The notes: a model not told the origin generated them from the letters alone. A stretch of DNA of 64,000 bases from JBEKIK01 sp050013075 (GCA_050013075.1 JBEKFZ010000011.1:1-64000), one strand, 5' to 3'. Positions 45,843-55,407 are shown, counted from the stretch's first letter. A program made the numbers and translations.

Positions 45843-46343
45843 ATGCGTTTTACGCTCATCGATCGGATTATTGAAATCGAGCCCGATGTAAGAATCCAGG
45901 CAGTTAAAGCCTTAACCATGGCGGAAGAGTATTTAGCCGACCACTTCCCTCACTTTCCCGTGATGCCCGGCGTATTGATGCTCGAGGCCATGACTCAAGC
46001 CAGCGCATGGCTGGTTCGTTATAACGAGGATTTCAGCCACAGCATTGTGGTGCTGAAAGAGGCGGTCAACGTTAAATACGGCCAGTTCCTCGAACCGGGC
46101 CAAACGTTGCTGGTCACCGCCGAGATCCTTAAACCCGGCGAGACCGAAACAAAACTCAAGGCTCACGGCATGGTCGACGGCCGGATCATTGTCAGCGCCC
46201 GGATCACGCTTATGCAATATAATCTGGCCGACACCCGCCCCTGGTACGAGTGGAACGATCATAGAATTATGAAAGATCTGCGGAACCAGTTTGCCTTGTT
46301 GTATCAGCCCCGCGTGGAAGTTCCCGCGGTATCCACCATGTAA
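45843..46343 (+). CDS. FabZ-like 3-hydroxyacyl-ACP dehydratase (first copy)
   Basis: 166 residues of the HotDog fold. The active-site region DHFPHFPVMPGVLMLEAMTQ keeps the FabZ His and Glu (cf. GHFPGHPVMPGVL-IEAMAQ), so it should be able to dehydrate 3-hydroxyacyl-ACP. It opens a run of five lipid-type genes (dehydratase, FabG, ACP, dehydratase, ketosynthase). The C-terminal 25 residues are an extension compared with FabZ. Confidence 0.87.
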   Translation: MRFTLIDRIIEIEPDVRIQAVKALTMAEEYLADHFPHFPVMPGVLMLEAMTQASAWLVRYNEDFSHSIVVLKEAVNVKYGQFLEPGQTLLVTAEILKPGETETKLKAHGMVDGRIIVSARITLMQYNLADTRPWYEWNDHRIMKDLRNQFALLYQPRVEVPAVSTM

Positions 46344-46489
46344 ACAGGCGAACACCATGCAAATCATCGGCCATAATTTGCCTTGTCGCGGGTGAGGCCG
46401 CCCGTAACAATGCTTTAAATCTTCCCGTTGTTTTTAAAGAAAATAAGCATACTTCGAGAATAGAACTGAATTCTTCGAGAATAGAACTG

Positions 46490-47242
46490 ATGCGATTTGA
46501 AGGGAAAACAGCTTTGGTAACCGGCGGCAGCCGGGGTATTGGCCGTGCCTGTGTTGCTCGGCTGGCCGCGGAGGGCGCTAAGGTGGCTTTCGTCTATCAA
46601 AGCAATCAGCAAGCCGCCGAAAGCCTGGTCTGCGAACTTCAATCCTCGCCCGGGGGAGTGCATGCCTTGCAGGCCGACGTCCGCGACCTCGGCCGCGCGC
46701 ATCAAATTGTCGATCAGTTGATCGACCAGTGGCAGCGTATCGACGTCCTGGTAAACTCGGCGGGGATCGTCCTCGACGGGCTGCTGGGCGCAATGACCCA
46801 AAAACAGTGGCAAAATGTAATCGAAACCAACTTGGGCGGCACTTATAACTACTGTCATGCCGTAACGCAGCCCATGATGACCGAGCGTCGCGGCAGCATT
46901 GTGAATCTTTCCAGCACGGCCGCCGAATTCGCCTCCCGCGGGCAGGTAAATTATGCCGCCAGTAAAGGCGGCATCGACGGCCTGACTCGCGCCATGGCCA
47001 AAGAACTTGCCGCGCGGAATATCCGCGTCAACGCGGTCGCGCCGGGAATGATCGAAACCGACATGAGCCAAGTCGTGCGCGGCGTGGCGGGCGATCAGAT
47101 TAAAAAAATCATTCCCCTTAAACGCATCGGTAAAGCCGAGGAAATCGCCGCCGTGGTTGCTTTCCTGGCCAGCGATGAGGCCTCATACCTTACCGGACAA
47201 GTCATTCGCGTCGACGGCGGATTGAGCCTGGGAGGATATTAA
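46490..47242 (+). CDS. fabG: 3-oxoacyl-ACP reductase (FabG-like SDR)
   Basis: 250 residues, short-chain dehydrogenase. The NADPH motif TGGSRGIG is at residues 11-18, NSAG at 89-92, and the catalytic Ser142, Tyr155 and Lys159 lie in NLSSTAAE and VNYAASKGG. The C-terminus YLTGQVIRVDGGLSLGGY is typical FabG. Position between dehydratase and ACP supports the reductive step of fatty-acyl extension. Confidence 0.94.
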   Translation: MRFEGKTALVTGGSRGIGRACVARLAAEGAKVAFVYQSNQQAAESLVCELQSSPGGVHALQADVRDLGRAHQIVDQLIDQWQRIDVLVNSAGIVLDGLLGAMTQKQWQNVIETNLGGTYNYCHAVTQPMMTERRGSIVNLSSTAAEFASRGQVNYAASKGGIDGLTRAMAKELAARNIRVNAVAPGMIETDMSQVVRGVAGDQIKKIIPLKRIGKAEEIAAVVAFLASDEASYLTGQVIRVDGGLSLGGY

Positions 47243-47586
47243 TAAACGCAGAATACAGAACGCAGAATTCAGAACGAAGTGCGCGGAACTATGTGGGATG
47301 AATACTACAAAAGGCAATGGCAATAGTAAACTTTTGCCGCATATAGACATAGGTAATCCAATCCGAAGAGATAAAACAAAGCGCTTGCACCGAGAAAAGG
47401 ACTTCACAATGTAGCGGTTATATGATGTAATTGTGTTTTTTACATAAGAATAGGGGAATTGCTGTTACTTTTCCATCTTGAAAAGCGATGTAACATACAA
47501 GTTTGTTTAACGCGGGCATACCAATAATAAACCAAGTTCCGCGTTCCTCGTTCTGAGTTCTTACTTTAGTTTGGAGGTTGAGTGAC
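47243..47586. other. Intergenic region upstream of the carrier protein
   Basis: 344 bp, A/T-rich, with GAATACAGAACGCAGAATTC-type direct repeats at 47247-47275 and again at 47535-47570. No gene is supported; any promoter for the ACP gene must lie here. Confidence 0.45.
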
Positions 47587-47979
47587 ATGCCGACAAAGGA
47601 TGAAGTTTTCGATAAAATCCGCACTGCCCTGGTCGATGCCTTGGGCGTCGATGAGGAAGACATTACCCCGGAAGCCACCTTGGTGGGCGATTTGGGAGCC
47701 GAGTCGATCGATTTTTTGGACATTGTCTTCCGCTTAGAAAAAGCCTTCGACATCAAGATCCCTCGCGGCGAGTTGTTTCCAGAAGATATCCTCACCGATT
47801 CGAAATACGTCCGGGACGGCAAGGTCACCGAAACCGGTTTGTCCGAACTCCGCAAGCGCATGCCGTTCGCCAATCTTGACGATTTCTCTAAAAACCCCCT
47901 TGTACAAGACTTCGGCAACCTGCTGAAGGTGGCCGACATGTGCCGTTTCGTGGAAAGCAAAGTGGGAGTTACCGATTAA
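47587..47979 (+). CDS. Acyl carrier protein, long form
   Basis: 130 residues starting behind GGAGG. The phosphopantetheine attachment is Ser40 in DLGAESIDFLDIVFRLE. The first 60 residues match a normal ACP of about 80, but a long segment rich in charged residues (about 60-110) is inserted before the last helix (VADMCRFVESKV). It would carry acyl chains for the neighbouring FabG, dehydratases and ketosynthase. Its stop codon abuts the ATG of the next gene, indicating translational coupling. Confidence 0.92.
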   Translation: MPTKDEVFDKIRTALVDALGVDEEDITPEATLVGDLGAESIDFLDIVFRLEKAFDIKIPRGELFPEDILTDSKYVRDGKVTETGLSELRKRMPFANLDDFSKNPLVQDFGNLLKVADMCRFVESKVGVTD

Positions 47980-48522
47980 ATGCGTTGGTACTGGATCGAT
48001 AAATTCATCGAGTTCGAAAGCGGACGATACGCCAAGGCCGTCAAGTGCATTTCCTTGGCCGAGGAGCATTTGCACGATCACTTCTCGTTTTATCCGATGA
48101 TTCCCAACTCGCTGGTGATCGAAGGCATGGCCCAGACCGGCGGGCTGCTGATATCCGAACACAACCAGTTCAGCGAAAAAGTGGTCCTGGCCAAAATTCC
48201 CAAAGCCCGCTTTTATTGCGACGCGGTGCCCGGCGATACCCTGATATACACCACTACCATTGAATACATCAAAGACGAAGGGGCCATGGTTTCGGCCACC
48301 AGTTACAAGGGCGACATTCTGCACGCCGAGGCGGAAATCGTCTTTGCACACCTTAACGACCCTCGCCTGGGAACATTATTCGAACCGGAAACCTTTCTCC
48401 GCATGATGCGGATGTTGGGCGCCTTCGACGTCGGGCACGCCGCCGACGGCAGCCGTTTAGTTCCCCCGCCCAGGCTTCTTAATGCCGTGAAATCGGCTCA
48501 AAACGACGGACAGGGAAAATAA
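47980..48522 (+). CDS. FabZ/FabA-like hydroxyacyl-ACP dehydratase (second copy)
   Basis: 180 residues of the HotDog fold. The active-site block is HDHFSFYPMIPNSLVIEGMAQ-like: the FabZ His and Glu are kept, while the usual MPGVL is IPNSL, so the loop before the helix differs. It is directly coupled to the ACP gene. A C-terminal extension of about 40 residues, FLRMMRMLGAFDVGHA, is outside the family core. Two unlike dehydratases in one cluster suggest different substrates or a heterodimer. Confidence 0.84.
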   Translation: MRWYWIDKFIEFESGRYAKAVKCISLAEEHLHDHFSFYPMIPNSLVIEGMAQTGGLLISEHNQFSEKVVLAKIPKARFYCDAVPGDTLIYTTTIEYIKDEGAMVSATSYKGDILHAEAEIVFAHLNDPRLGTLFEPETFLRMMRMLGAFDVGHAADGSRLVPPPRLLNAVKSAQNDGQGK

Positions 48523-48681
48523 GGATGAAGGATGAAGGATGAAGCATCAAATATTACTGAAATAAATAGACTAAATGTTATGCCGAGTGCAATGAAGGAT
48601 CACACATACGTCATTCTTCACAGGCAATCCGCCATTCATCCTTCATCCTTCATCCTTCATCCTTTTTGAGGACGCTGCATT

Positions 48682-49968
48682 ATGCGACGACGTGTTGTGG
48701 TTACTGGAATCGGTTGTGTTACTCCCTTGGGCGCGGAGATCGAAACGATCTGGCGGCGGCTATTGGCCGGCGAATCGGGCATAGACTACACCACGCTTTT
48801 CGACGCCAGCAACTTTCCCACCAAAATCTCCGCCGAAGTACGCAATTGGGATCTTTCCGACGTGGGCGAAAATCCGGAAGACTGGAAATATCAGGGCCGG
48901 CACACTCATTTCGCCGTCGGCGCGGCCAAAAAAGCCATGGCCGATTCAGCCTTGGACGTCTCGCGCCTTGATCCCACGCGATTCGGCGTGTACTTGGGCA
49001 GCGGCGAAGGTCAACAGGATTTCCACCGTTTCACCCAAATGATGGTGGCCGGCCTGTCGGGCGGCGGAGAATTCGATCTGGTCCGCTTCACTCGCGCAGG
49101 CCTGGAAACCCTGCACCCCATCGCCGAACTGGAACAGGAACCCAACATGCCCGCCGGCCATTTGGCAAGCCTATTCGGCGCTCAGGGACCAAACATCAAT
49201 TGCCTGACGGCCTGTGCGGCCAGCAGCCAGGCGATCGGCGAAGCGGTGGAAATCATCCGCCGCGGCGAAGCCGATGTCATGCTCTCCGGCGGCACGCATA
49301 CAATGATCCACCCCTTCGGCGTCACTGGATTTAATCTGCTTACCGCCCTAAGCACGCACAACGACGAGCCGGCCAAGGCTTCCAGGCCTTTCGACCGCAA
49401 TCGAGACGGCTTTGTGCTGGGCGAAGGCGCCGGGATGGTTGTTTTGGAGTCCTTGGAAATGGCCCGAGCCCGCGGCGCGCACATTTACGGCGAGATCGTG
49501 GGCTACGGCTCAACGGCCGACGCCTTCCGCATTACCGACACCCACCCCGAAGGCCGCGGGGCCATCACCTGCATTAAATTGGCCTTGGCCGACGCCCGCT
49601 TGGACTCCGACAAAATCGACTACATCAACGCCCACGGCACCAGCACTAGCGTGAACGATAAAGTCGAAACCCTGGCCATCAAGAAAGTTTTCGGCGACCG
49701 GGCGTACAAAATTCCCGTTTCCAGCACTAAGAGCATGATGGGCCACTTGATCGCCGCGGCCGGAGTCACGGAACTCATCTTCTGCATATTGGCCATCCGC
49801 GACAATGTCGTGCCGCCCACGACCAATTACGAAACGCCCGATCCCGACTGCGACCTGGATTATGTTCCCAACGTCGCCCGCCAGTTGCCCTGTAATGTCA
49901 CGCTGACCAACAGTTTCGGTTTCGGCGGCCAGAACATCACGCTCATTGCCCGGCGTTTTACCGGTTGA
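48682..49968 (+). CDS. Beta-ketoacyl-ACP synthase II (FabF-like)
   Basis: 428 residues, thiolase fold. The catalytic triad is complete: Cys178 in LTACAASSQA, His318 in INAHGTSTS and His355 in SMMGHLIAAAG. It condenses malonyl-ACP with acyl-ACP. The N-terminus MRRRVVVTGIGCVTPLG is typical. A 12-residue GAGCLERKE-like region is replaced by a longer stretch (about 110-160) than in E. coli FabF. The flanking gap upstream holds GGATGAAGGATGAA direct repeats. Confidence 0.93.
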   Translation: MRRRVVVTGIGCVTPLGAEIETIWRRLLAGESGIDYTTLFDASNFPTKISAEVRNWDLSDVGENPEDWKYQGRHTHFAVGAAKKAMADSALDVSRLDPTRFGVYLGSGEGQQDFHRFTQMMVAGLSGGGEFDLVRFTRAGLETLHPIAELEQEPNMPAGHLASLFGAQGPNINCLTACAASSQAIGEAVEIIRRGEADVMLSGGTHTMIHPFGVTGFNLLTALSTHNDEPAKASRPFDRNRDGFVLGEGAGMVVLESLEMARARGAHIYGEIVGYGSTADAFRITDTHPEGRGAITCIKLALADARLDSDKIDYINAHGTSTSVNDKVETLAIKKVFGDRAYKIPVSSTKSMMGHLIAAAGVTELIFCILAIRDNVVPPTTNYETPDPDCDLDYVPNVARQLPCNVTLTNSFGFGGQNITLIARRFTG

Positions 49969-49985
49969 ATCGAAAGAGCAAAGAC

Positions 49986-51002
49986 ATGAAAAGTCTCGGC
50001 CGACGGCAGGCTTTTACGATTGTCGAACTTCTCGTGGTCATGGCAATAATCGGAATGTTGATCGCCTTGCTCCTGCCGGCCGTGCAAGCAATACGAGAGT
50101 CCGCTCGCAGACTGCAATGCACGAATAATCTTAAACAATTAGGCCTGGGCGTCCTGCAACACGTCAATGCCCAACAACAGTATCCCACCGGCGGTTGGGG
50201 ATGGTGGTGGGTCGGCGATCCTGATCGCGGCATCGGCAAACGACAAACCGGCGGATGGCTTTATAACATCTTGCCTTACATAGAGGAGAATAATCTATAC
50301 CTCTTGCCGCAGGACGGCGATCAATTCACGATTACCGACAAGCAAAAGGCCGGCGCAAACGCCATGACTAAAACGACTTTGCCTATTGCAAACTGCCCCA
50401 GCCGAAGGCCCAGTATCCTTTTTGCCAAACCATTCTCCGGTACGTTCGTGGCCTACAACGCCGCCGAAAATGACCCTGACAATAACGTGTCGGCCCGGGG
50501 CGATTACGCCATTAACTGCGGCGATCAGGATTTCGACGAATACTTTCCCGGCCCCGAAACTTTACGCGAAGGCGACACCCCCTCATTCTGGCAGGATATC
50601 CATAAAAAGTACGACATTGATATCACTAAATGCAGCGGTATATGCTTCGAGCGGAGTGAAATCGTTCCCGAACAGGTCCGCGACGGGACCACCTATACCA
50701 TTATGCTCGGCGAAAAATATCTCAATCCCGACCATTATTTAACCGGCCTTAAATACTACGACAACGAAAGCCTTTATACGGGTTTCAACAACGATCTTTT
50801 CCGCTCGGCATTTTCCCCGCCCACCCGGGACCGCCAAGGCCTCACTGATCCGTTGCTGTTCGGCAGCGTCCACGCCAATACCTGTAACTTTACTTTCTGC
50901 GACGGCTCGGTCCGGCCGATCAGTTACTCGATCGATCCGATCCTCTTTTCCAATCTCGGAAACAGGGCCGACGGCCAAATCATCGACGAGAGCGATTTTT
51001 AA
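49986..51002 (+). CDS. DUF1559 prepilin-type protein
   Basis: 338 residues. The type IV prepilin N-terminus RRQAFTIVELLVVMAIIGML has a class III-like cleavage site, followed by LLLPAVQAIRESARRLQCTN and the planctomycete DUF1559 domain with the C-terminal FCDGSVRPI box. The family is highly expanded in Planctomycetes and is likely exported through a pilus or type II secretion-like system. ATG 49986 is preferred to the TTG overlapping fabF. Confidence 0.95.
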   Translation: MKSLGRRQAFTIVELLVVMAIIGMLIALLLPAVQAIRESARRLQCTNNLKQLGLGVLQHVNAQQQYPTGGWGWWWVGDPDRGIGKRQTGGWLYNILPYIEENNLYLLPQDGDQFTITDKQKAGANAMTKTTLPIANCPSRRPSILFAKPFSGTFVAYNAAENDPDNNVSARGDYAINCGDQDFDEYFPGPETLREGDTPSFWQDIHKKYDIDITKCSGICFERSEIVPEQVRDGTTYTIMLGEKYLNPDHYLTGLKYYDNESLYTGFNNDLFRSAFSPPTRDRQGLTDPLLFGSVHANTCNFTFCDGSVRPISYSIDPILFSNLGNRADGQIIDESDF

Positions 51003-51035
51003 AGGATGAAGGCGGAAGGATGAAGGATGAAAAAA

Positions 51036-51057
51036 GTGAAACCGCTTGCGGTTTCAC
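51036..51057. repeat. AAACCGCTTGCGGTTT palindrome
   Basis: GTGAAACCGCTTGCGGTTTC and its last bases form a perfect 22-bp palindrome after the DUF1559 gene, preceded by GGATGAAGG direct repeats (51004-51030). Confidence 0.8.
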
Positions 51058-51214
51058 GATCTCCGCCCTCTGACAAACTGTACCGGCCGGATAAACTCAC
51101 GCAATGTTAGCGGATGTACGACTGACTCTCGCGCCGTTTCGGCGAAAAGCTTTCGTTTCTTGAATCTTTCTTTTGACTTCGGAAATCCATCGTGTATAAA
51201 CAAAGTATCGGGAC

Positions 51215-51505
51215 ATGACAACGCATTCTTATCGCCCCATGCAAGGCGATACGTGGTTATTCGTCCGGGATTTTCCAGAAGTTTCTAGCATGATCCGCTC
51301 CATTGGACCAGTGCGCGCCGTCTGGTATTATGCGCGCGGCATGAATCTGCCGCGATCCGGCCCCGTGTCTGGGGCACTCGGAAAACAACTGAGTGCCCTA
51401 CACCGCCGCTGGCGTTTGAAGTTCCAATTGCAGGATCTTCAGGCCGGCCTGACCGATTATCTGGCCGTGCCGCCCTATCCGCCTCGGCCCAGACCGCCTT
51501 CGTAA
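51215..51505 (+). CDS. Hypothetical small protein
   Basis: A 96-residue frame with codon use like the real genes in its last two thirds (for example LHRRWRLKFQLQDLQAGL and a Pro-rich end). A GGGGCACTCGG/CTGAGTGCC inverted pair lies inside the frame. No signal peptide, membrane segment or known domain. It could be a true small gene or a chance frame over repeats. Confidence 0.4.
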   Translation: MTTHSYRPMQGDTWLFVRDFPEVSSMIRSIGPVRAVWYYARGMNLPRSGPVSGALGKQLSALHRRWRLKFQLQDLQAGLTDYLAVPPYPPRPRPPS

Positions 51506-51521
51506 AAAACAAAGTTTGTAA

Positions 51522-51646
51522 AGCCGCGACGGGCACCGATGCGAAGCATTGGTCGGTTGTGGTTTAATTGCGGCTAAAACCCGCTTAGGATGGTGTAGCG
51601 GCTGTTTAGCCCGGCGGGCACCATGCGTAGCATGGTCGTGGCCGGT
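51522..51646. repeat. Two REP-like palindromes in tandem
   Basis: Copies at 51522-51564 (GCCGCGACGGGCACC then GGTCGGTTGTGG) and 51608-51646 (AGCCCGGCGGGCACCATGCG then GGTCGTGGCCGG) are related to those at 11858 and 26359. From 51647 to 52322 no gene is supported; a 30-bp sequence at 52051 recurs at 54575. Confidence 0.7.
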
Positions 51647-52050
51647 GAATTTTCCAGGGATGCAGTACGCTACATCAATATGAACAACGCTCTAGGATAA
51701 GGTCTAAAACTTATTGTCTTTGCAAAAGGAGGTTTTTTCATCGAACCTATCAAGACCCGACATTCATTCTTTTCCCGGCAGATGATTCGCCTTTGCCGGG
51801 AGCGGCTCGGTCCTGAAAACCGGGTGTTTTGTCGAGCCTCTTGATAGATAAACGGTATCGACGGCATTACGCCACGCCCGCGGCACGTTTGCCGCACTCA
51901 CCCTGTAGAGAGGATCAAGGCCTCGAAAAAAATTGGTAACTTCGTTTCATTCTCCCAGCGGCGCGTCAGCCGTACATGGACGATGAGCAATACAATGGGC
52001 CGAGTGGTTGGTTCCACGGCCCCGATAGCGTGCCAGTACACGCCGCTCGT

Positions 52051-52080
52051 CCGTACGCCTGACGCGTTCGCGTTTTCTTG
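52051..52080. repeat. 30-bp direct repeat, copy 1
   Basis: CCGTACGCCTGACGCGTTCG and the next ten bases match 54575-54604 with two mismatches in 30. The pair brackets the NHL/PEP-CTERM gene; copy 2 supplies the last codons of that gene. Confidence 0.75.
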
Positions 52081-52322
52081 CGCCGTTAATATCTAGCCGC
52101 CCTTATCAGGAGGCCGGACATTCCTGTCTGGCACAATTCGGAAATTCCCGCGGCTCTGATTGCCTGGATCATCGGGTAGCCTCTTTTCTGATCCGATACC
52201 CCCCGCCTCCCCTTCTTTCTGGGTATTGAATTTGATATTGAAAAGGGTAGTTTATTAGTGATCTTTTTTATGCTGGACCTTCGATTTTTTTGCGTACTCA
52301 CTTTTCAAAGATGGAGACAATC

Positions 52323-54605
52323 ATGAACGGCGGAACAAAGGCAAGAGTTTTCATCGCGGGCTTGGGAGTGGTTGGGATTTTCCTGGCAAGCGCAAACGCC
52401 CAGACCCCAATCACCTATCTGAAGTCTTGGGGAAATTATGGGAGCGGGGACGGCCAGTTCAACAATCCTTTTGGCGTTGCTGTCGGCCCCACAGGCAATG
52501 TTTACATTGCCGATTCATATAACTACCGCGTGCAGGAATTCAACAGTAACGGCGGATTTATTACGAAGTGGGGCAGCTCAGGCAGCGGGAATGGACAATA
52601 CATCGTTCCTAAGGGCGTGGCGGTCGACTCCACGGGCAATGTTTACGTCGCCGATACAGGCAATAACCGCATCCAGGAATTCGACGCCAGCGGCAGTTTT
52701 ATTAAAAAGTGGGGCAGTTACGGAACCGCGGAAGGCCAGTTTAATAATCCTTATAGCGTGGCGGTCAGCTCCGCGGGCGATGTTTATGTCGCCGATACTT
52801 ACAATAACCGCATTCAGGAGTTCACCAGCTCCGGCACTGTTTATATTTGGGGAACTAACGGATCCGGGAACGACCAGTTTGATACTCCAGAATGTTTAGC
52901 GGTCGGCTCCACGGGTAAAGTTTACGTCGCCGATTCAGGCAATAACCGCATCCAGGAGTTCACCGTCAACGGCAGTTTTGTTCGGGCGTGGGGCGGGGGC
53001 GATACAGGAGACTTCTATCATCCTGAAGGTGTGACCGTCGGCCCCACGGGCGAAATCTATGTTGCCGATACCAGAAACAGTCGTGCACAGAAACGCGATG
53101 ACACCGGCGTATTTGAAACACAATTCGGCGTTTACGGCAGCGGGGACGGCCAGTTCATCTATTCCGAGGGCGTGGCAATTAACCCCACGGGCGAAATTTA
53201 TGTTGCCGATTATGGGAACAGTCGCATTGATAAGTGGTTCGACTTGGACGCCTGGGTCTCGGGCACGCCGCACCTGGACACGGCGTCAGTCGGCTCAGGC
53301 CAACTGCTGGGCCAGACACTAACGCTCGGCGCCACAAGGGGCCTTAACATCGATGGCGCCCTGATCGTGCTGTCCGGCGGTTTCTTGTCCCAGCAGGGCG
53401 GAAACATCACGGCCGCCACCATTTCCAATGACGGCTCCATGACCGTAAACGGCGGCACATTATCGGCTTCCTCGCAGGAGAATATAGGAACATCGGGCAC
53501 CGGCGCCTTAAACCAATCCGCGGGAACAAATACGGCCGGCAACTTAAATCTCGGCATTAATTCAACCGGCAACGGGACGTACATCCTCAGTGGAACCGGC
53601 CAGTTGTCCGCTTATAACGAAATTCTCGGAATATACGGCGCCGGCGCATTCCTACAATTCGGCGGAAACAACCAACTTGACGGCAATCTCTATCTTGGTT
53701 GGAACCCATACTCCAGTGGAACATATATCCTCAGCGGAACCGGCCAGTTATCGGCACAATACGAGATAGTCGGCTTATCGAGCACCAGCACATTCATTCA
53801 ATACGCGGGAACCAACACGGTTGTTCATGGTCTAACCCTCGGATATGGGGAAACTGTGACCGGTACGTACATCCTCAGTGGCACGGGACAATTGTCGGCA
53901 ACCGAATACGAAAACATCGGCCGCGATGGCATCGGCGTCTTTAATCAATCCGGGGGAACTAATACGGTAATTGGATCACTGAATCTCGGCACTAATCCCA
54001 CCGGCAATGGGACCTACAACCTTACCGGCGGCACATTAAACTTGAATAATTTGCAAAAAGGGGACGGCACGGCGATATTCAATTTCGGCGGCGGAACGAT
54101 GCGCGCTACGAATTCATTTGCAACTTCCGTGCCCATCACGCTCACCGGCATTAATGGCGATGCATCGATCGATACACAAAACAATAATGTCACCGTCTCC
54201 GGCGCAGTTGCGGGCAACGGCGGATTGAAAAAATTCGGCGCAGGCACACTGACCTTTTCAGACAATGCCACCTACTTGGGCGACACCGCAATCAACGGCG
54301 GGCTTCTGCAACTTGACGGCGCAAACTCCGTGCTCCACGCCATCACCGGCACCGGAAACCTCGGCGTGGGCAACGGACTCACTCCTTCCATGCTCACCGC
54401 CGATAGCATCCAAGTGGGCACACTGACTATCGGCGCCGGCTCGAAATCGACCATTGCCGCCATTCCCGGCGGACCTATGGCATCCGATGCCAATCTCACA
54501 CCCGTGCCCGAGCCGACGACTTGGGCAATGCTCATCCTGGCCGCCATGGGATTGGGCATTTTCAAGCAGCGCGGCCGTACGCCTGACGCGTCCGAGTTTT
54601 CTTGA
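52323..54605 (+). CDS. Secreted NHL-repeat/autotransporter-like surface protein with PEP-CTERM signal
   Basis: 760 residues. A signal peptide (1-27, ending ASANAQTP) is followed by about six NHL repeats of 47 residues (GDGQFNNPFGVAVGPTGNVY, then IADSYNYRVQEF and its variants), forming a beta-propeller to about residue 310. Then come Gly/Thr/Asn-rich units such as STGNGTYILSGTGQLSA, repeated four times, of the beta-helix type. The C-terminus has PVPEPTTWAMLILAAMGLG followed by KQRGR, the PEP-CTERM signal, but with nine extra residues (TPDASEFS). An exosortase elsewhere should process it. ATG 52323 is chosen for GGAG spacing. Confidence 0.9.
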   Translation: MNGGTKARVFIAGLGVVGIFLASANAQTPITYLKSWGNYGSGDGQFNNPFGVAVGPTGNVYIADSYNYRVQEFNSNGGFITKWGSSGSGNGQYIVPKGVAVDSTGNVYVADTGNNRIQEFDASGSFIKKWGSYGTAEGQFNNPYSVAVSSAGDVYVADTYNNRIQEFTSSGTVYIWGTNGSGNDQFDTPECLAVGSTGKVYVADSGNNRIQEFTVNGSFVRAWGGGDTGDFYHPEGVTVGPTGEIYVADTRNSRAQKRDDTGVFETQFGVYGSGDGQFIYSEGVAINPTGEIYVADYGNSRIDKWFDLDAWVSGTPHLDTASVGSGQLLGQTLTLGATRGLNIDGALIVLSGGFLSQQGGNITAATISNDGSMTVNGGTLSASSQENIGTSGTGALNQSAGTNTAGNLNLGINSTGNGTYILSGTGQLSAYNEILGIYGAGAFLQFGGNNQLDGNLYLGWNPYSSGTYILSGTGQLSAQYEIVGLSSTSTFIQYAGTNTVVHGLTLGYGETVTGTYILSGTGQLSATEYENIGRDGIGVFNQSGGTNTVIGSLNLGTNPTGNGTYNLTGGTLNLNNLQKGDGTAIFNFGGGTMRATNSFATSVPITLTGINGDASIDTQNNNVTVSGAVAGNGGLKKFGAGTLTFSDNATYLGDTAINGGLLQLDGANSVLHAITGTGNLGVGNGLTPSMLTADSIQVGTLTIGAGSKSTIAAIPGGPMASDANLTPVPEPTTWAMLILAAMGLGIFKQRGRTPDASEFS
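54575..54604. repeat. 30-bp direct repeat, copy 2
   Basis: Matches 52051-52080 with two mismatches. It encodes the residues after the basic cluster of the PEP-CTERM signal, which is normally the very end of such proteins. Confidence 0.75.
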
Positions 54606-54807
54606 GGAGGCAGGGAACAGGGTTCGGAGGTCAGGGTTCAGGGTTCAGGATTCAACACCAACCATTCTCCCATCTCCACTAAACACTAACCACTATCCAC
54701 TAACCTCCCGCCTCCAGCCTACAGTCTAAAGCCTACAGCCTAACACCTATTGCCTTTTTGTATGCTATTGTTTACAATGTAATACAACGCATGCAAAGAG
54801 GTGCTTT

Positions 54808-55026
54808 ATGAATATGGCGATTTCAGTTCGCATCCCCCAAGAACTTGCCGATCAAGTGGACGGCATAGCCAAAGAAACCGAACGCTCGCGTTCGTTCATC
54901 ATTCAAAAGGCCTTGGAGTCCTACATCGAGGATTATGCCGATCTCCAAGTAGCCCTTGACCGACTGCACGACAAGACCGACGCAATTGTTACAGGCAAAG
55001 AGATGAGAAAAACGCTTGGCTTATAA
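54808..55026 (+). CDS. Ribbon-helix-helix antitoxin
   Basis: 72 residues behind GAGGTG. MAISVRIPQELADQVDGIAK followed by RSRSFIIQKALESYIED is the RHH DNA-binding fold (CopG/ParD type). The C-terminal half would bind the toxin. It overlaps the toxin gene by 11 bp, the usual antitoxin-first order, and should repress its own operon. Confidence 0.92.
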   Translation: MNMAISVRIPQELADQVDGIAKETERSRSFIIQKALESYIEDYADLQVALDRLHDKTDAIVTGKEMRKTLGL

Positions 55027-55279
55027 AATCCTATACAAGACGTCGGTATCTCGCGATCTGAAAAGGCTTTCTAAAGCCGAGATCGGGCGTATCTTGAATC
55101 AGATCGACCGGGTACTGTCAAAAAAGGCCGATTCCAACCCGGTCCTCAAGGGCCAGTTCGCGGGCTTAAAAAAATATCGCATCGGCGATTATAGAGTAAT
55201 CTACTCGATCCTTGGCGACGATATTTTAATCCTCAGAATAGGCCATCGACGCGACGTCTATAAGAAAAAAATCTCATAA
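55016..55279 (+). CDS. RelE/ParE-family toxin
   Basis: 87 residues starting at TTG within the antitoxin gene: MAYKILYKTSVSRDLKRLSK, LKGQFAGLKKYRIGDYRVIY and ILRIGHRRDVYKK. The basic C-terminal Arg/His/Tyr set fits a RelE-type ribosome-dependent mRNA interferase. Together with the upstream gene it forms a complete type II toxin-antitoxin pair. Confidence 0.92.
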   Translation: MAYKILYKTSVSRDLKRLSKAEIGRILNQIDRVLSKKADSNPVLKGQFAGLKKYRIGDYRVIYSILGDDILILRIGHRRDVYKKKIS

Positions 55280-55407
55280 ATATTCCAAACTTAAGGATTT
55301 TCTTATTCCCGCAATTATCTTTATCGTATTATAATTTTCGAGGAACTCAGAAGTTAAGTATGGTACCCCCCGAAATATGGCGTAAACTGGTAACAATAGT
55401 TGAAATA

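Noticed and set aside
47418..47960. A 180-codon minus-strand frame over the ACP gene
   Set aside because: The ACP has a clear phosphopantetheine site and ribosome site; the opposite frame is a shadow.
51920..52085. A minus-strand frame of about 50 codons with VEPTTRPIVLLIV, resembling a PEP-CTERM end
   Set aside because: It has no start, no signal peptide and no recognisable upstream domain; the resemblance is short and may be chance.
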